In this document: positions 19,051-28,404 of the stretch, one piece after another
Numbering within the stretch: the stretch's first letter is position 1
Layout: each line of letters opens with the position of its first letter
Assembly: GCA_016787445.1 (NCBI GenBank)
Contig: JAEUTQ010000028.1
Span: 1-64,000, forward strand
From: Bacteroidia bacterium
Lineage (GTDB): Bacteria > Bacteroidota > Bacteroidia > B-17B0 > Aurantibacillaceae
Direction: 5' to 3'
DNA: 64,000 nucleotides
The notes under the pieces: generated by a model
Databases searched by the model: none
Told to the model about the DNA's origin: nothing
The model's input: only the letters and a program-made list of their open reading frames with translations
Position numbers and translations under genes: made by a program

Positions 19051-20514
19051 TTAAAACTGCAAATAAGGCATTAAACCATGCAAGCCGCCTTCTCTTCCAA
19101 AACCACTTTCTTTATAACCACCAAATGGTGAGGCCGGATCAAACTTGTTATACGTATTAGCCCACACAACACCTGCGCGTAATTTTGTGGTGAGATTAAA
19201 TATTTTAGAACCTTTATCGGTCCAAACGCCTGCGCTTAAACCATAAGGAATGTTATTCGCTTTCTCGATCACTTCTTCAATCGTACGGAAAGTTTGGATA
19301 GCTAAAACCGGACCAAAGATTTCTTCCTGAACGATACGGTGTGATTGCGATGTATGAAGAAAGAGTGTAGGCTTACAGAAAAATCCTTTTGCCGGAATGT
19401 TGCATGAACTCTGATACATTTCCGCACCTTCATCAATTCCAATTTTTATGTAATCATTAATTTTTTGTAATTGTTCGCGTGAGTTAATGGCTCCAATATC
19501 TGTGTTTTTGTCAAGAGGATTTCCGACGATTAAAGTTTCAAGACGTTGTTTCAGTTTTGCAATTACCACGTCAGCCACATTTTCTTGAACAAACAAACGT
19601 GAACCTGCGCAGCATACATGCCCTTGATTAAAGAAAATGCCATTAATGATTCCTTCAACTGCCTGATCGATGGGCGCATCATCAAAAATAATATTCGCTG
19701 CTTTACCGCCTAATTCGAGGGTTACTTTTTTATTGGTACCGGCAATTGATTTCTGAATGATTTTTCCAACATCCGTACTTCCGGTAAAGGCAATCTTATT
19801 TACTTTAGGGTGATTTACAATGGCGGCGCCGGTGTTTCCAAATCCGGTTACAATATTCACCACACCGTCCGGTAATCCGCTGTCACGAATTAATTCGGCT
19901 AATTTAAGTGCAGTAAGCGGCGTTGTTTCTGCCGGTTTTAAAACCACCGTATTACCTGTAGCTAAAGCCGGTGCAATTTTCCACGCGGCCATTAATAAAG
20001 GAAAATTCCAAGGAATAATTTGTCCGGCAACACCTAAAGATTGCGGTTTTTTATTGGGGAAAGCATATTCTAATTTATCGGCCCAACCTGCGTAATAAAA
20101 GAAATGATTTGCTGCCAATGGAACATCCACATCTCGGCTTTCACGAATAGGTTTACCTCCATTTAAAGATTCAATTACTGCAAACTCACGTGCGCGCTCT
20201 TGTAATAATCGAGCAATTCTGAAAATATATTTTCCGCGTTCAGCGGCCGGCATTTTTTTCCAAACCTTATCGTAAGCATTTTTTGCCGCATTAACAGCTG
20301 CATCTACATCTTTCTCATCAGCCAAAGCTACTTCTGCTAATTTCTCTTCGGTAGCAGGATTAATTGTAGAAAAATATTTTTTACTGTTTGGTTTTACAAA
20401 CTTGCCATTGATGAATAAATCGTATTGTTTATTCAGTTTAATATGATCTGTACTTTCCGGCGACGGAGCGTAAGTCCAGTCGGTGAAGAATTCAGTTTTA
20501 TTTTCTTTAGTCAT
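19051..20514 (-). CDS. NAD(P)-dependent aldehyde dehydrogenase
   Basis: A 487-aa ALDH-superfamily enzyme that oxidises an aldehyde to a carboxylic acid. It carries the cofactor-binding segment (IIPWNFPLLMAAWKIAPALA, FTGSTDVGK), the general-base glutamate in LELGGKAA, and the catalytic cysteine in NQGHVCCAGSR. The gene is 37 bases downstream of deoC; together they suggest that acetaldehyde released from deoxyribose 5-phosphate is oxidised to acetate. That link is inferred from context and the exact substrate is not proven. Confidence 0.9.
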   Translation of the reverse strand: MTKENKTEFFTDWTYAPSPESTDHIKLNKQYDLFINGKFVKPNSKKYFSTINPATEEKLAEVALADEKDVDAAVNAAKNAYDKVWKKMPAAERGKYIFRIARLLQERAREFAVIESLNGGKPIRESRDVDVPLAANHFFYYAGWADKLEYAFPNKKPQSLGVAGQIIPWNFPLLMAAWKIAPALATGNTVVLKPAETTPLTALKLAELIRDSGLPDGVVNIVTGFGNTGAAIVNHPKVNKIAFTGSTDVGKIIQKSIAGTNKKVTLELGGKAANIIFDDAPIDQAVEGIINGIFFNQGHVCCAGSRLFVQENVADVVIAKLKQRLETLIVGNPLDKNTDIGAINSREQLQKINDYIKIGIDEGAEMYQSSCNIPAKGFFCKPTLFLHTSQSHRIVQEEIFGPVLAIQTFRTIEEVIEKANNIPYGLSAGVWTDKGSKIFNLTTKLRAGVVWANTYNKFDPASPFGGYKESGFGREGGLHGLMPYLQF

Positions 20515-20551
20515 GTTGTTAATTTTCTGGTAAAGGAAGAGTGATTAGTAA

Positions 20552-21442
20552 TTAATCGTTGCTGATATAGTCTTTACTGTAATACACTCCTTTTTGCTCT
20601 TTACCCAATTGTAAAATAATATCATTTGCTAAACTGCTGGCTCCAAAACGAAACCATTCATTATTCAGCCATTTGTTTCCTAATGTTTCATGAACCATTA
20701 CTAAATATTGCAGAGCTACTTTTGCTGTAGAAATTCCACCGGCAGGTTTCATGCCAATCATTTGTCCTGTTTTTAGATAATGATCATTGATGGCCTGCAA
20801 CATCACTAGCGTTACTGGCATGGTAGCTGCAGGCTGAATTTTTCCGGTTGAAGTTTTGATGAAATCGGCACCGGCTGCAATAGCAATGTCGGAGGCCTTA
20901 CGTACGTTATCTAATGTAGAAAGTTCGCCGGTTTCTAAAATTACTTTCAAGCGAGCTTTACCGCAAGCGTTTTTAATGGCAGCAATTTCATCATATACAA
21001 AATTGTAATTCCCTTTTAAAAATTCACCGCGACTAATCACCATATCAACTTCATCAGCGCCATCATCTACGGCAAGTTTTGTATCACTTAACTTAATATC
21101 AAGCGTCGAATTTCCACTCGGGAAGGCAGTTGCCACTGAAGCCACCTTAACGCCTGAATTTCCTAAAGCCTTTTTTGCTGTTTTTACAAAATTCGGATAA
21201 ACACACACTGCCGCTACAGTAGGTAAATCTTTTAAATCATCTGCCGGGTGCATGGCTTTATAGCACATTTGAATTACTTTTCCCTCAGTATCTTTACCTT
21301 CCAGCGTTGTAAGGTCAATCATGTTCAAAGCCAGTTTGAGCGCTTGTACTTTACTTTGTTTTTTTATGCTTCTGGTATTAAAGCGAGCCACTCTTTCTTC
21401 AATTCCGACCTGATCTATTTTTGGAGAGTTGTTAAAGTCCAT
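20552..21442 (-). CDS. deoC: Deoxyribose-phosphate aldolase
   Basis: A 296-aa class I aldolase that splits 2-deoxyribose 5-phosphate into glyceraldehyde 3-phosphate and acetaldehyde in deoxynucleoside salvage. The Schiff-base lysine is in DFIKTSTGK and the second lysine in GMKPAGGI; DEVDMVISRGEFL is also typical. Slightly longer than the E. coli enzyme because of an N-terminal extension. It is the first gene of a likely deoC-aldehyde dehydrogenase-holA unit. Confidence 0.94.
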   Translation of the reverse strand: MDFNNSPKIDQVGIEERVARFNTRSIKKQSKVQALKLALNMIDLTTLEGKDTEGKVIQMCYKAMHPADDLKDLPTVAAVCVYPNFVKTAKKALGNSGVKVASVATAFPSGNSTLDIKLSDTKLAVDDGADEVDMVISRGEFLKGNYNFVYDEIAAIKNACGKARLKVILETGELSTLDNVRKASDIAIAAGADFIKTSTGKIQPAATMPVTLVMLQAINDHYLKTGQMIGMKPAGGISTAKVALQYLVMVHETLGNKWLNNEWFRFGASSLANDIILQLGKEQKGVYYSKDYISND

Positions 21443-21509
21443 TTTTGTTCAATTCACTATAAAAATAATTCTTTTTTTGCTTGTATAAGCTTAAATTTAT
21501 TGAATAATT

Positions 21510-22040
21510 ATGCAGCCGGTAAAACCAATTGTATTATGGATGACGGGCCTTTCGGGTGCCGGAAAATCAACTATTGCATATGCCCTGGAGAAGCGATTAC
21601 AGAGTGAAGGGATTTTGTGTGAAGTATTGGATGGAGATGTGTTACGAAGCGGGATAAACTCCAATTTGGGTTTTACAGAGGAAGATAGATTAGAAAATAT
21701 ACGTCGTACGGCAGAGGTATCAAAACTATTGTTGAATAACAATTTTGTAGTGATATGCAGTCTCATTACACCCACCGAAAATTTGAGAGATATTGCCCGA
21801 AATGTATTGGGGAATCATTTTAAATTGATTCATATTTCAACCTCATTGGATGTGTGTAAAGAGCGTGATGTAAAAGGATTATACAAGAAAGCCTTAAAAG
21901 GCGATATACCACATTTTACCGGAATTTCTGCTCCCTTTGATACACCAAAGTCGGCCGATTTAACAATTGACACATCTAATCAAACAGAGGCTCAGAGTGT
22001 TGAGGCGCTTTACGCTTTTTTAAGAAATTTAACTAAATAG
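21510..22040 (+). CDS. cysC: Adenylyl-sulfate kinase
   Basis: A 176-aa kinase that phosphorylates adenosine 5'-phosphosulfate to PAPS in sulfate assimilation or sulfation. The P-loop is GLSGAGKST near the start (residues about 14-22), followed by LDGDVLRSGINSNLGF, the APS-contact region, and GLYKKALKG. No sulfate adenylyltransferase gene is adjacent, so it may serve sulfation or work with genes elsewhere. It may share a transcript with the acetyltransferase 33 bases downstream. Confidence 0.9.
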   Translation: MQPVKPIVLWMTGLSGAGKSTIAYALEKRLQSEGILCEVLDGDVLRSGINSNLGFTEEDRLENIRRTAEVSKLLLNNNFVVICSLITPTENLRDIARNVLGNHFKLIHISTSLDVCKERDVKGLYKKALKGDIPHFTGISAPFDTPKSADLTIDTSNQTEAQSVEALYAFLRNLTK

Positions 22041-22073
22041 TTCCTCTGTACTTGGTAACTTTATCATTCCAAC

Positions 22074-23333
22074 ATGTTTTTTTGTAAGCAAATAGAGAAG
22101 TTAAAGTCGCATTATAAGCGCGAGAAACTGGAAAAGAACTTCGATTTTATTACCTATGATTCGGCATCTGAGGTGGACGTAGATAGTTGGAACGAGGTGC
22201 TACAAAATAAAAATTTGTATTTAGATTTAAATTATTTGGGTTTGCTGGAAAACACACCTTCCGGAAATTTTGTATCACGCTTCGTTATTTTATTTCATAA
22301 CAATAAGCCAGCTGCAATTGCTTATTTTCAGGTAATAGATTTTAAAGCTTCTGTTTTTGGAGATATACTTGATTCAAAAGTAAATCAAATTAAATCGCAT
22401 CGCGCTCGTTTATTTGAGCATTATATCGATAAAAGCGGCGATGATGTAGTGATGCGTTTATTAACGTGTGGAAATAATATTGTGAGCGGCGAGCATGCGT
22501 TTTTATTTAAAGATAAGCTTTCCGATTCGCATCAATTTAAAATTATTGAAGAGTTAATCGAAAGAATTGGTAAGCGTGAAAAATTGAGAGGGAAAATTTC
22601 CGCAATTCTTGTAAAGGATTTTTATGCGCCTGTAAAAGGCACGCCTAAATGTTTTTTTAATACAGATAAATTTGTAGAATTCAGCGTGGAGCCTAATATG
22701 GTTGTTGATATTCCTGCAGGAGTAAATTCTCTCGAAAATTATATCGGATTATTTTCTAAAAAATACAGAAACAGAGCGAAATCGATATTAAAAAGTGGTG
22801 AGGTTTTACAGGCCAAACAATTAAGCTTCGAAGAAATTCAAAAGCATGAAAAAGCCATTTACTCTCTGTATGAGCAGGTTTATAATCATGCTAAATTTAA
22901 ATTAGTAAAGCTACCTGTGAATTATTTCTCGGAGTGCAAACAAATATTCGGCGATAAATTCATATTCACTTTATTTTATTTAAATAACGTTCCTGTTGCT
23001 TTTACTTCCGGTATTGATTTAAACGCCGGCTGTTTGGAGGCGCATTATATTGGTTTTGATTATGAACTCAATAAAGAAAATGAGTTGTATCAAAACATAC
23101 TTTATCATTTTTTGAAACAGGCCATCGAATTAAAAAAGCAACGCTTAAACTTAGGCCGAACAGCAGCCGAAATAAAGAGTACCATAGGTGCAAAGGCACA
23201 AGATTTAATCTGTTATGTTCGTCCACAAAACACAGTTTCGAAAGTCATCTTAAAACCCTTTATTAATTTTCTGCAGCCGGGTGAATGGATACCAAGAAAT
23301 CCATTCAAAGAAGAAACAAGTCTTAGCTATTGA
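22074..23333 (+). CDS. GNAT/FemAB-like acyltransferase family protein
   Basis: A 419-aa soluble protein whose second half (about 220-390) has the pattern of BioF2/FemAB-like GNAT folds: a YIGLFSKKYRNRAKSILKSG segment, a strand-helix core (FIFTLFYLNNVPVAFTSGID) and a final LNLGRTAAEIKSTIGA block that lines the acyl-donor pocket. The first half is a second, less clear GNAT-like lobe. Relatives transfer amino-acyl or acyl groups in cell-envelope synthesis. The substrate is unknown. Its 3' end overlaps the convergent DUF983 gene by 11 bases. Confidence 0.65.
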   Translation: MFFCKQIEKLKSHYKREKLEKNFDFITYDSASEVDVDSWNEVLQNKNLYLDLNYLGLLENTPSGNFVSRFVILFHNNKPAAIAYFQVIDFKASVFGDILDSKVNQIKSHRARLFEHYIDKSGDDVVMRLLTCGNNIVSGEHAFLFKDKLSDSHQFKIIEELIERIGKREKLRGKISAILVKDFYAPVKGTPKCFFNTDKFVEFSVEPNMVVDIPAGVNSLENYIGLFSKKYRNRAKSILKSGEVLQAKQLSFEEIQKHEKAIYSLYEQVYNHAKFKLVKLPVNYFSECKQIFGDKFIFTLFYLNNVPVAFTSGIDLNAGCLEAHYIGFDYELNKENELYQNILYHFLKQAIELKKQRLNLGRTAAEIKSTIGAKAQDLICYVRPQNTVSKVILKPFINFLQPGEWIPRNPFKEETSLSY

Positions 23334-23712
23334 TTTTTTTAGCAGTGTCGGGTTTGTGTCCAACAAACAAGTTTATCCAAACTAGTCTCGATTTTCTGAA
23401 GATCCAAGGAAATAAAACTAAACTTACGCTTAGAAAAGTAAACAAATAAGTTACTACATCTATATCCAATAAAACTACCATCAGCAGGAACATGCCAATT
23501 CCTAATCCAATGTTCAATCCGTAGCTGATGTACATTGCTCCATAATAAAAGCCTGTTTCCCGCACAAAACTTTCATCGCAATGCGGACAGTGTTCATTCA
23601 TTTCCGAAAAGGACGTTAAATTGTAAGGATTATTTGTTTTAAAAAATTGTCCTTTATGACATCGAGGGCATTTATTAAATAGAATGCTGTATAACCGGGT
23701 TCCTTCTAGCAT
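23323..23712 (-). CDS. DUF983 family zinc-ribbon membrane protein
   Basis: A 129-aa protein with two CxxC pairs (CPRCHKGQ near residue 14 and CPHCDES near residue 44) that form a zinc ribbon, and two hydrophobic helices behind it (about 62-85 and 90-108). This is the DUF983 layout. In other bacteria such proteins appear with cytochrome oxidase genes, but no such genes are here. It is 4 bases downstream of the MBL-rhodanese gene and probably co-transcribed. Confidence 0.82.
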   Translation of the reverse strand: MLEGTRLYSILFNKCPRCHKGQFFKTNNPYNLTSFSEMNEHCPHCDESFVRETGFYYGAMYISYGLNIGLGIGMFLLMVVLLDIDVVTYLFTFLSVSLVLFPWIFRKSRLVWINLFVGHKPDTAKKINS

Positions 23713-23716
23713 AAAA

Positions 23717-25120
23717 TTATTTAGAGCTGCTGCAAGTTTGTTCGCAGGTTAAAGGCACATTTGTTTTTTGTATCGCAGAAAATCCGCCGGCTACATCTAC
23801 CAAACGTTCATAACCTCTTGCTTTTAAAATGGAAGCTGCGATCATACTGCGGTAGCCTCCTGCACAGTGAATATAATATTCTGTATTCTTATCAAAGTTA
23901 TTGGTCCATTCGTTAATATAATCTAACGGTTGATTAGGAACGTTTTCAATATGCTGGTTGTTATATTCTCCCGGCTTACGTACATCCAATACTCGAACAT
24001 TATCTTTTAAGCGATTTGAAAATTCTTCAGCACTGATAGAAGTGATGGTGGAAATTTCCTTGCCTGCATTTTTCCAGGCCTCAATGCCTCCGTCTAAATA
24101 ACCTAAGCAATTGTCATAACCAACACGGCTTAGTCGGGTGATAATTTCCTCTTCACGTCCACTCGGAGCAATCAGAATAATTGGTTGTTTTAAATCTGTA
24201 ATTAAGGCACCAACCCAAGGCGCAAATTGCCCGTCAATTCCAATGAAAATAGAATTAGGAATATGACCTGCTGCAAATTCCTGAGGTTTGCGCACATCCA
24301 AAATCATGGCGTTAGCCTCGTTGGCAAAATCCTCTACTTGTTGAGGTGATAAAGCGGTGTAACCTTTTTCAATCACTACATCAAAAGCATCGTAACCGGT
24401 TTTGTTCAAAAATGCATTTTTTGCAAAATATTGAGGTGGGGGTAATATGCCGGTCGTTAGTTCTTTTATGAAATCTTGCTTGTTATTTATAACAAGAGCA
24501 TAATTTTTTTGTTTCTGATTTCCTAATGAGTCAAAAGTTTCCTTGCTCATGTTTTTTCCGCATGCAGAGCCTGCACCGTGAGCCGGATAAACAATCACGT
24601 CATCGGGTAATGTTTTGATTTTTGTTTGTAAACTATCAAATAGCATTCCGGCCAGATCTTCCTGGGTTAAATCACTTTTGATGGCTAAATCAGGACGGCC
24701 TACATCTCCAATAAATAAAGTATCTCCGCTAAAAATACAATGCGGCTTTTTGTTTTCATCTAACAGTAAAAATGTACTTGATTCAAGTGTATGACCGGGT
24801 GTGTGTAAAACCTTAATGGTGATTTTACCAATTTTAAATTCTTCACCATCTTTTGCAACATAACTTTCGTAGGAAGTAGAAGCGTTAGGTCCGAAAATAA
24901 TTTTAGCGCCGGTTTTTTTTGCTAAATCTACATGCCCGCTCACAAAATCGGCATGAAAGTGTGTTTCAAAAATATATTTAATTTTTACACCGTCCTTTTC
25001 GGCACGGGAAGTATAAGGTTTAGTTTCGCGAAGTGGGTCAATAATAGCGGCTTCGTTTTCTGAACGGATATAATAAGCACCTTGCGCTAAGCAGCCGGTA
25101 TAAATTTGTTCGATGTGCAT
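23717..25120 (-). CDS. MBL-fold hydrolase with two rhodanese domains (persulfide-dioxygenase-like)
   Basis: A 467-aa cytoplasmic protein. Residues about 1-205 form a metallo-beta-lactamase domain with the metal motif THFHADFVSGH, H in LHTPGHTLESS and the final metal site VYPAHGAGSACG, as in ETHE1/Blh persulfide dioxygenases, which oxidise glutathione or other persulfides to sulfite. Two rhodanese domains follow. The first (about 265-355) has Ser in place of the catalytic Cys (APSGREEE) and is probably inactive; the second (about 365-460) keeps it in HCAGGYRS. The role is probably sulfide detoxification. Confidence 0.88.
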   Translation of the reverse strand: MHIEQIYTGCLAQGAYYIRSENEAAIIDPLRETKPYTSRAEKDGVKIKYIFETHFHADFVSGHVDLAKKTGAKIIFGPNASTSYESYVAKDGEEFKIGKITIKVLHTPGHTLESSTFLLLDENKKPHCIFSGDTLFIGDVGRPDLAIKSDLTQEDLAGMLFDSLQTKIKTLPDDVIVYPAHGAGSACGKNMSKETFDSLGNQKQKNYALVINNKQDFIKELTTGILPPPQYFAKNAFLNKTGYDAFDVVIEKGYTALSPQQVEDFANEANAMILDVRKPQEFAAGHIPNSIFIGIDGQFAPWVGALITDLKQPIILIAPSGREEEIITRLSRVGYDNCLGYLDGGIEAWKNAGKEISTITSISAEEFSNRLKDNVRVLDVRKPGEYNNQHIENVPNQPLDYINEWTNNFDKNTEYYIHCAGGYRSMIAASILKARGYERLVDVAGGFSAIQKTNVPLTCEQTCSSSK

Positions 25121-25285
25121 AAGGGATGTTTTTACTCATTAAATGTACAAAATTTAATCATTTAGATTGAAGTCAATTATTGACATGGATTGTGAAGCTA
25201 AGATTGTCAGGCATATAAAACAACAAAATAGTACGGCATAATTCGGTAAAAATCATTAAATTAGTAATCTGTCATTGTGTATTAG

Positions 25286-27277
25286 ATGATTCGTAGTTTA
25301 CTTTTAATTTCACTTTATTTAACGACATTTTTCGTTAAGTCGCAGAACGTAGATTCGTTATGGAAAGTGGTTAATAATGTAAAGAATCATGATACGATCC
25401 GCTTAGCTACTTTGTACGATCTCGCTTGGGTATTTGTGTATGATAATCCGGATTCAACATACACAATAGCAGAAATGCAAAGAGAACTTGCTCAACAAAC
25501 CAAAAATAAAAAATGGGAAGCAAAGGCTTATAACGCCATGGGCGCTGCATTGCAAATTCGTTCGGCTTATCCAAAAGCTGTAGAGCATTATCAGAAGGGT
25601 ATGAAGATTTTTGAGCAATTGGGCGATAAATCAAATATGGCCGGTGCCTTAGGAAACATTGGAAGTATTTACATTGAATTGCAAAAATTCGATGTAGCGC
25701 TTGATTATCAATTAAAATGTTTGAAGCTGGTACAGGAAATGGGTAATCTGGAGGGTGTGGCGAGTAGTTTGAATAATACCTGTGTGATCTATACTAACAT
25801 GAAGCAATTCGATAAGGCTCTCTTGTATGGCGAGCAAGCGGTTGAAATGTACCAGCATTTAAAAGACTATCACGGACAAGCATCAGGTTATCTCAATCTT
25901 GGTAGTGTGTATTCGGCTATGAATAAATATTCGGAGGCGATTCTAAATTTAAACAAAGCACTAAAGATTGCAGTAGCGAATGAAATCACCACTTTGGTTA
26001 CAAAATGTAAGTTGGATTTAGCCGCGGTTTATTTAAAAACCGAAGACTGGTTAAAGGTTATTGTATTGGCTTCGCAAGCTGAACGGGAAGCGAAGGAGCA
26101 GGAGGATTTAGATTCGCACTTAGCTGCCGTTAAATATTTAGCAAGCGCTTACAATAAAAAACAAAATCATAAGGAAGCTTACAAATATGGTTCATTAACT
26201 ATGGAGTTGACCGATTCATTGAATAAAATGAAGAATGAATCGGAGATTGCAAGAATGGAAGCTCAGTTTTATTATGAAAAAAAGGCAGAAGCCGATAGTT
26301 TGAGAAATGCAGAGCAGCAAAGTATGAAGGATGCTTTGATATTTGCTAAAGAAGCACAAATCGAAAAGGATAGAATACAAAAAATAGCATTGTATGGCGG
26401 TATTTTGCTGATGCTTATTTCCGGTGGAGTGATGTATAATCGTTTCCGTTTTATCAGAAAACAGAAAAATATTATCGAAGCAAAAAATAAGGAAACTGAA
26501 GAGCAAAAAATTATTATTGAAGAAAAGCAGAAAGAAATTCTTTCTTCTATTTCCTATGCGAAGCGATTACAGGAGGCTATTCTTCCTCCTCGTCATGAGA
26601 TTGCACAGCATTTACCAGATTCTTTTATTCTATATAAACCAAAAGATATTGTGGCTGGTGATTTTTATTGGATGGAAGCTGTACAGGGTAAAGTGATGAT
26701 TGCCGCGGCCGATTGTACCGGACATGGTGTGCCGGGGGCGATGGTAAGTGTGGTTTGTTCAAATGCATTAAATCGTGCAGTAAATGAGTTTAATGTTTCT
26801 GAACCGGGTAAGGTATTAGACAAAACCCGTGAATTGGTGGTGGAAACTTTTGAACGTAGTGAAACGGATGTAAAAGACGGAATGGATATTAGTTTGTGTT
26901 TATTTGATTTAAAGAATAAATCCTTGCAATGGGCAGGGGCTAATAATCCCTTATGGATTGCGCGTAAAGGCGAAATTTTACAGTTTAAACCCGATAAGCA
27001 AGCTATCGGAAAAGTCGACAATCCTTCGGGTTATACAACACATAATATTGCTTTAGAAATAAATGATTGCGTGTATATTTTCACTGATGGCTATGCCGAT
27101 CAATTTGGCGGTCCGAGCGGTAAAAAATTTAAGTACCATCAATTAGTCGAATTGATGAAAAGCATTTCAGTTTTACCTTTACAACAACAGCAGGCAAAAC
27201 TGGAAAAAGAGTTTAATAATTGGAAAGGACCTCTAGAGCAAGTAGATGATATTTGCGTAATTGGTATTAAAATATAA
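25286..27277 (+). CDS. TPR-SpoIIE serine phosphatase signalling protein
   Basis: A 663-aa membrane signalling protein. It has a signal peptide (1-19), a TPR array of about six repeats (about 50-330) facing the periplasm, one membrane span (about 368-386), a coiled coil (about 390-425) and a SpoIIE/PP2C-type phosphatase domain (about 430-663) in the cytoplasm with metal motifs VAGDFYWME, DCTGHGVPGAMVS and a final D. Such proteins dephosphorylate STAS-type anti-anti-sigma proteins or others; the partner is not in the window. This TPR-phosphatase layout is common in Bacteroidota. Confidence 0.88.
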   Translation: MIRSLLLISLYLTTFFVKSQNVDSLWKVVNNVKNHDTIRLATLYDLAWVFVYDNPDSTYTIAEMQRELAQQTKNKKWEAKAYNAMGAALQIRSAYPKAVEHYQKGMKIFEQLGDKSNMAGALGNIGSIYIELQKFDVALDYQLKCLKLVQEMGNLEGVASSLNNTCVIYTNMKQFDKALLYGEQAVEMYQHLKDYHGQASGYLNLGSVYSAMNKYSEAILNLNKALKIAVANEITTLVTKCKLDLAAVYLKTEDWLKVIVLASQAEREAKEQEDLDSHLAAVKYLASAYNKKQNHKEAYKYGSLTMELTDSLNKMKNESEIARMEAQFYYEKKAEADSLRNAEQQSMKDALIFAKEAQIEKDRIQKIALYGGILLMLISGGVMYNRFRFIRKQKNIIEAKNKETEEQKIIIEEKQKEILSSISYAKRLQEAILPPRHEIAQHLPDSFILYKPKDIVAGDFYWMEAVQGKVMIAAADCTGHGVPGAMVSVVCSNALNRAVNEFNVSEPGKVLDKTRELVVETFERSETDVKDGMDISLCLFDLKNKSLQWAGANNPLWIARKGEILQFKPDKQAIGKVDNPSGYTTHNIALEINDCVYIFTDGYADQFGGPSGKKFKYHQLVELMKSISVLPLQQQQAKLEKEFNNWKGPLEQVDDICVIGIKI

Positions 27278-28028
27278 ACGGGAATACAATTTTTCTTTCG
27301 GCAGGGTAATCTTCAAAATGCTTTTTGTACCAATCATGATGGTTTTTTGCGCGGGGCACTAAATTAGCGTAAGTCCAAACTGCAAATGTTAGCGCGGGTA
27401 TATTCCAGGCCATAACGGCAAAGCCAATCCATTCAATTATTTCACCAAATAGATTGGGTGAAGAAATGTATTTGAATAAAAATCCGACCGGAATTTTATA
27501 ACCTGTTTCTCCCGGTTTTCTTAAGTGGATTAAAATCGAATCTGATTTAAGATTAATGTAAGCACCAATAATAAATAAGAATAGTCCAATGTAAAAATGT
27601 AATGAGCATAACCATTTTTCATTATAAAGTCCGTCTGAAAGCTCCGCTAAAAAATAGCCATTAAGTCCTGCATTCATTAGATTGAAAAGAATGGCATTTA
27701 AGACAATTAATACCGGCATTTTTTTTGGCGTTGATTTAATTCTGAATGGATAAATAAGCGTGCGATGCGTATAATGAAGAATCCAGAGTAAAAATAAAAT
27801 CCAACTGTAATTCGTTAGTGAGTAAGTGCCATAAATAAGAAAGTAAAGCATAATACCAAGTGATGGCATCTCCATAATAATCCATCCTAATTTATTATTG
27901 ATGCTAAATCCCCATTTGGTAGTGGTGTGTCTTCCAAAGGGAGCGGTCACAAAAAACATGGTGATGTGCACAAGAGCTGCAATGCCCATCCATATATAAC
28001 AAATCTGAAGTATATTTTGTAACGACAT
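27267..28028 (-). CDS. Steroid 5-alpha-reductase-like membrane protein
   Basis: A 253-aa protein with about six to seven membrane spans. The C-terminal part matches the 3-oxo-5-alpha-steroid 4-dehydrogenase/DUF1295 group: GYKIPVGFLFKYISSPNLFG, then EIIEWIGFAVM and RAKNHHDWYKKHFEDYP. Relatives reduce a double bond of steroid-like or polyprenyl lipids with NADPH. The natural substrate in Bacteroidota is unclear. Its start overlaps the DUF3820 stop codon by one base (TAATG), so the two genes are translationally coupled; the 3' end overlaps the SpoIIE gene by 11 bases. Confidence 0.85.
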   Translation of the reverse strand: MSLQNILQICYIWMGIAALVHITMFFVTAPFGRHTTTKWGFSINNKLGWIIMEMPSLGIMLYFLIYGTYSLTNYSWILFLLWILHYTHRTLIYPFRIKSTPKKMPVLIVLNAILFNLMNAGLNGYFLAELSDGLYNEKWLCSLHFYIGLFLFIIGAYINLKSDSILIHLRKPGETGYKIPVGFLFKYISSPNLFGEIIEWIGFAVMAWNIPALTFAVWTYANLVPRAKNHHDWYKKHFEDYPAERKIVFPFIF

Positions 28029-28252
28029 TACTTATTCTTCAAAGGTTTTAGCAAATCCTCTAATCCGTTTAATTTTATTTCGTAGATGGTTTGTAATTGC
28101 ATGCCTAATTTTCCTTGCGGAAATCCTTCGCGTGCAAACCATTCTAAATAGCTTACTGGTAAGTCGCAAATAAGTCTGCCTTTATATTTCCCAAACGGCA
28201 TTTGACTTTTAACAAGGCTTAATAGTATTGTTGGGTCGGGTCCCTGATTCAT
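28028..28252 (-). CDS. DUF3820 family protein
   Basis: A 74-aa protein with the DUF3820 signature MPFGKYKGRLICDLPVSYLE and a following WFAREGFPQGKLG. The fold is a small domain often found fused to DNA polymerase III epsilon-like exonucleases or standing alone. The role is unknown. It is the first gene of a two-gene unit with the reductase-like gene. Confidence 0.85.
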   Translation of the reverse strand: MNQGPDPTILLSLVKSQMPFGKYKGRLICDLPVSYLEWFAREGFPQGKLGMQLQTIYEIKLNGLEDLLKPLKNK

Positions 28253-28404
28253 TTTAGATTTTAGGAAATAAAAATTAAATATAAGATTTATCGTTTAAAA
28301 TCACCTATTTAAAGGGGTTATACTTGTTTTGTTATATAATATCCCAAATTAGTCGAAATACTATTGTTTAGCCAATAGCTTTTAATAAATTTGATAAAGG
28401 CATC

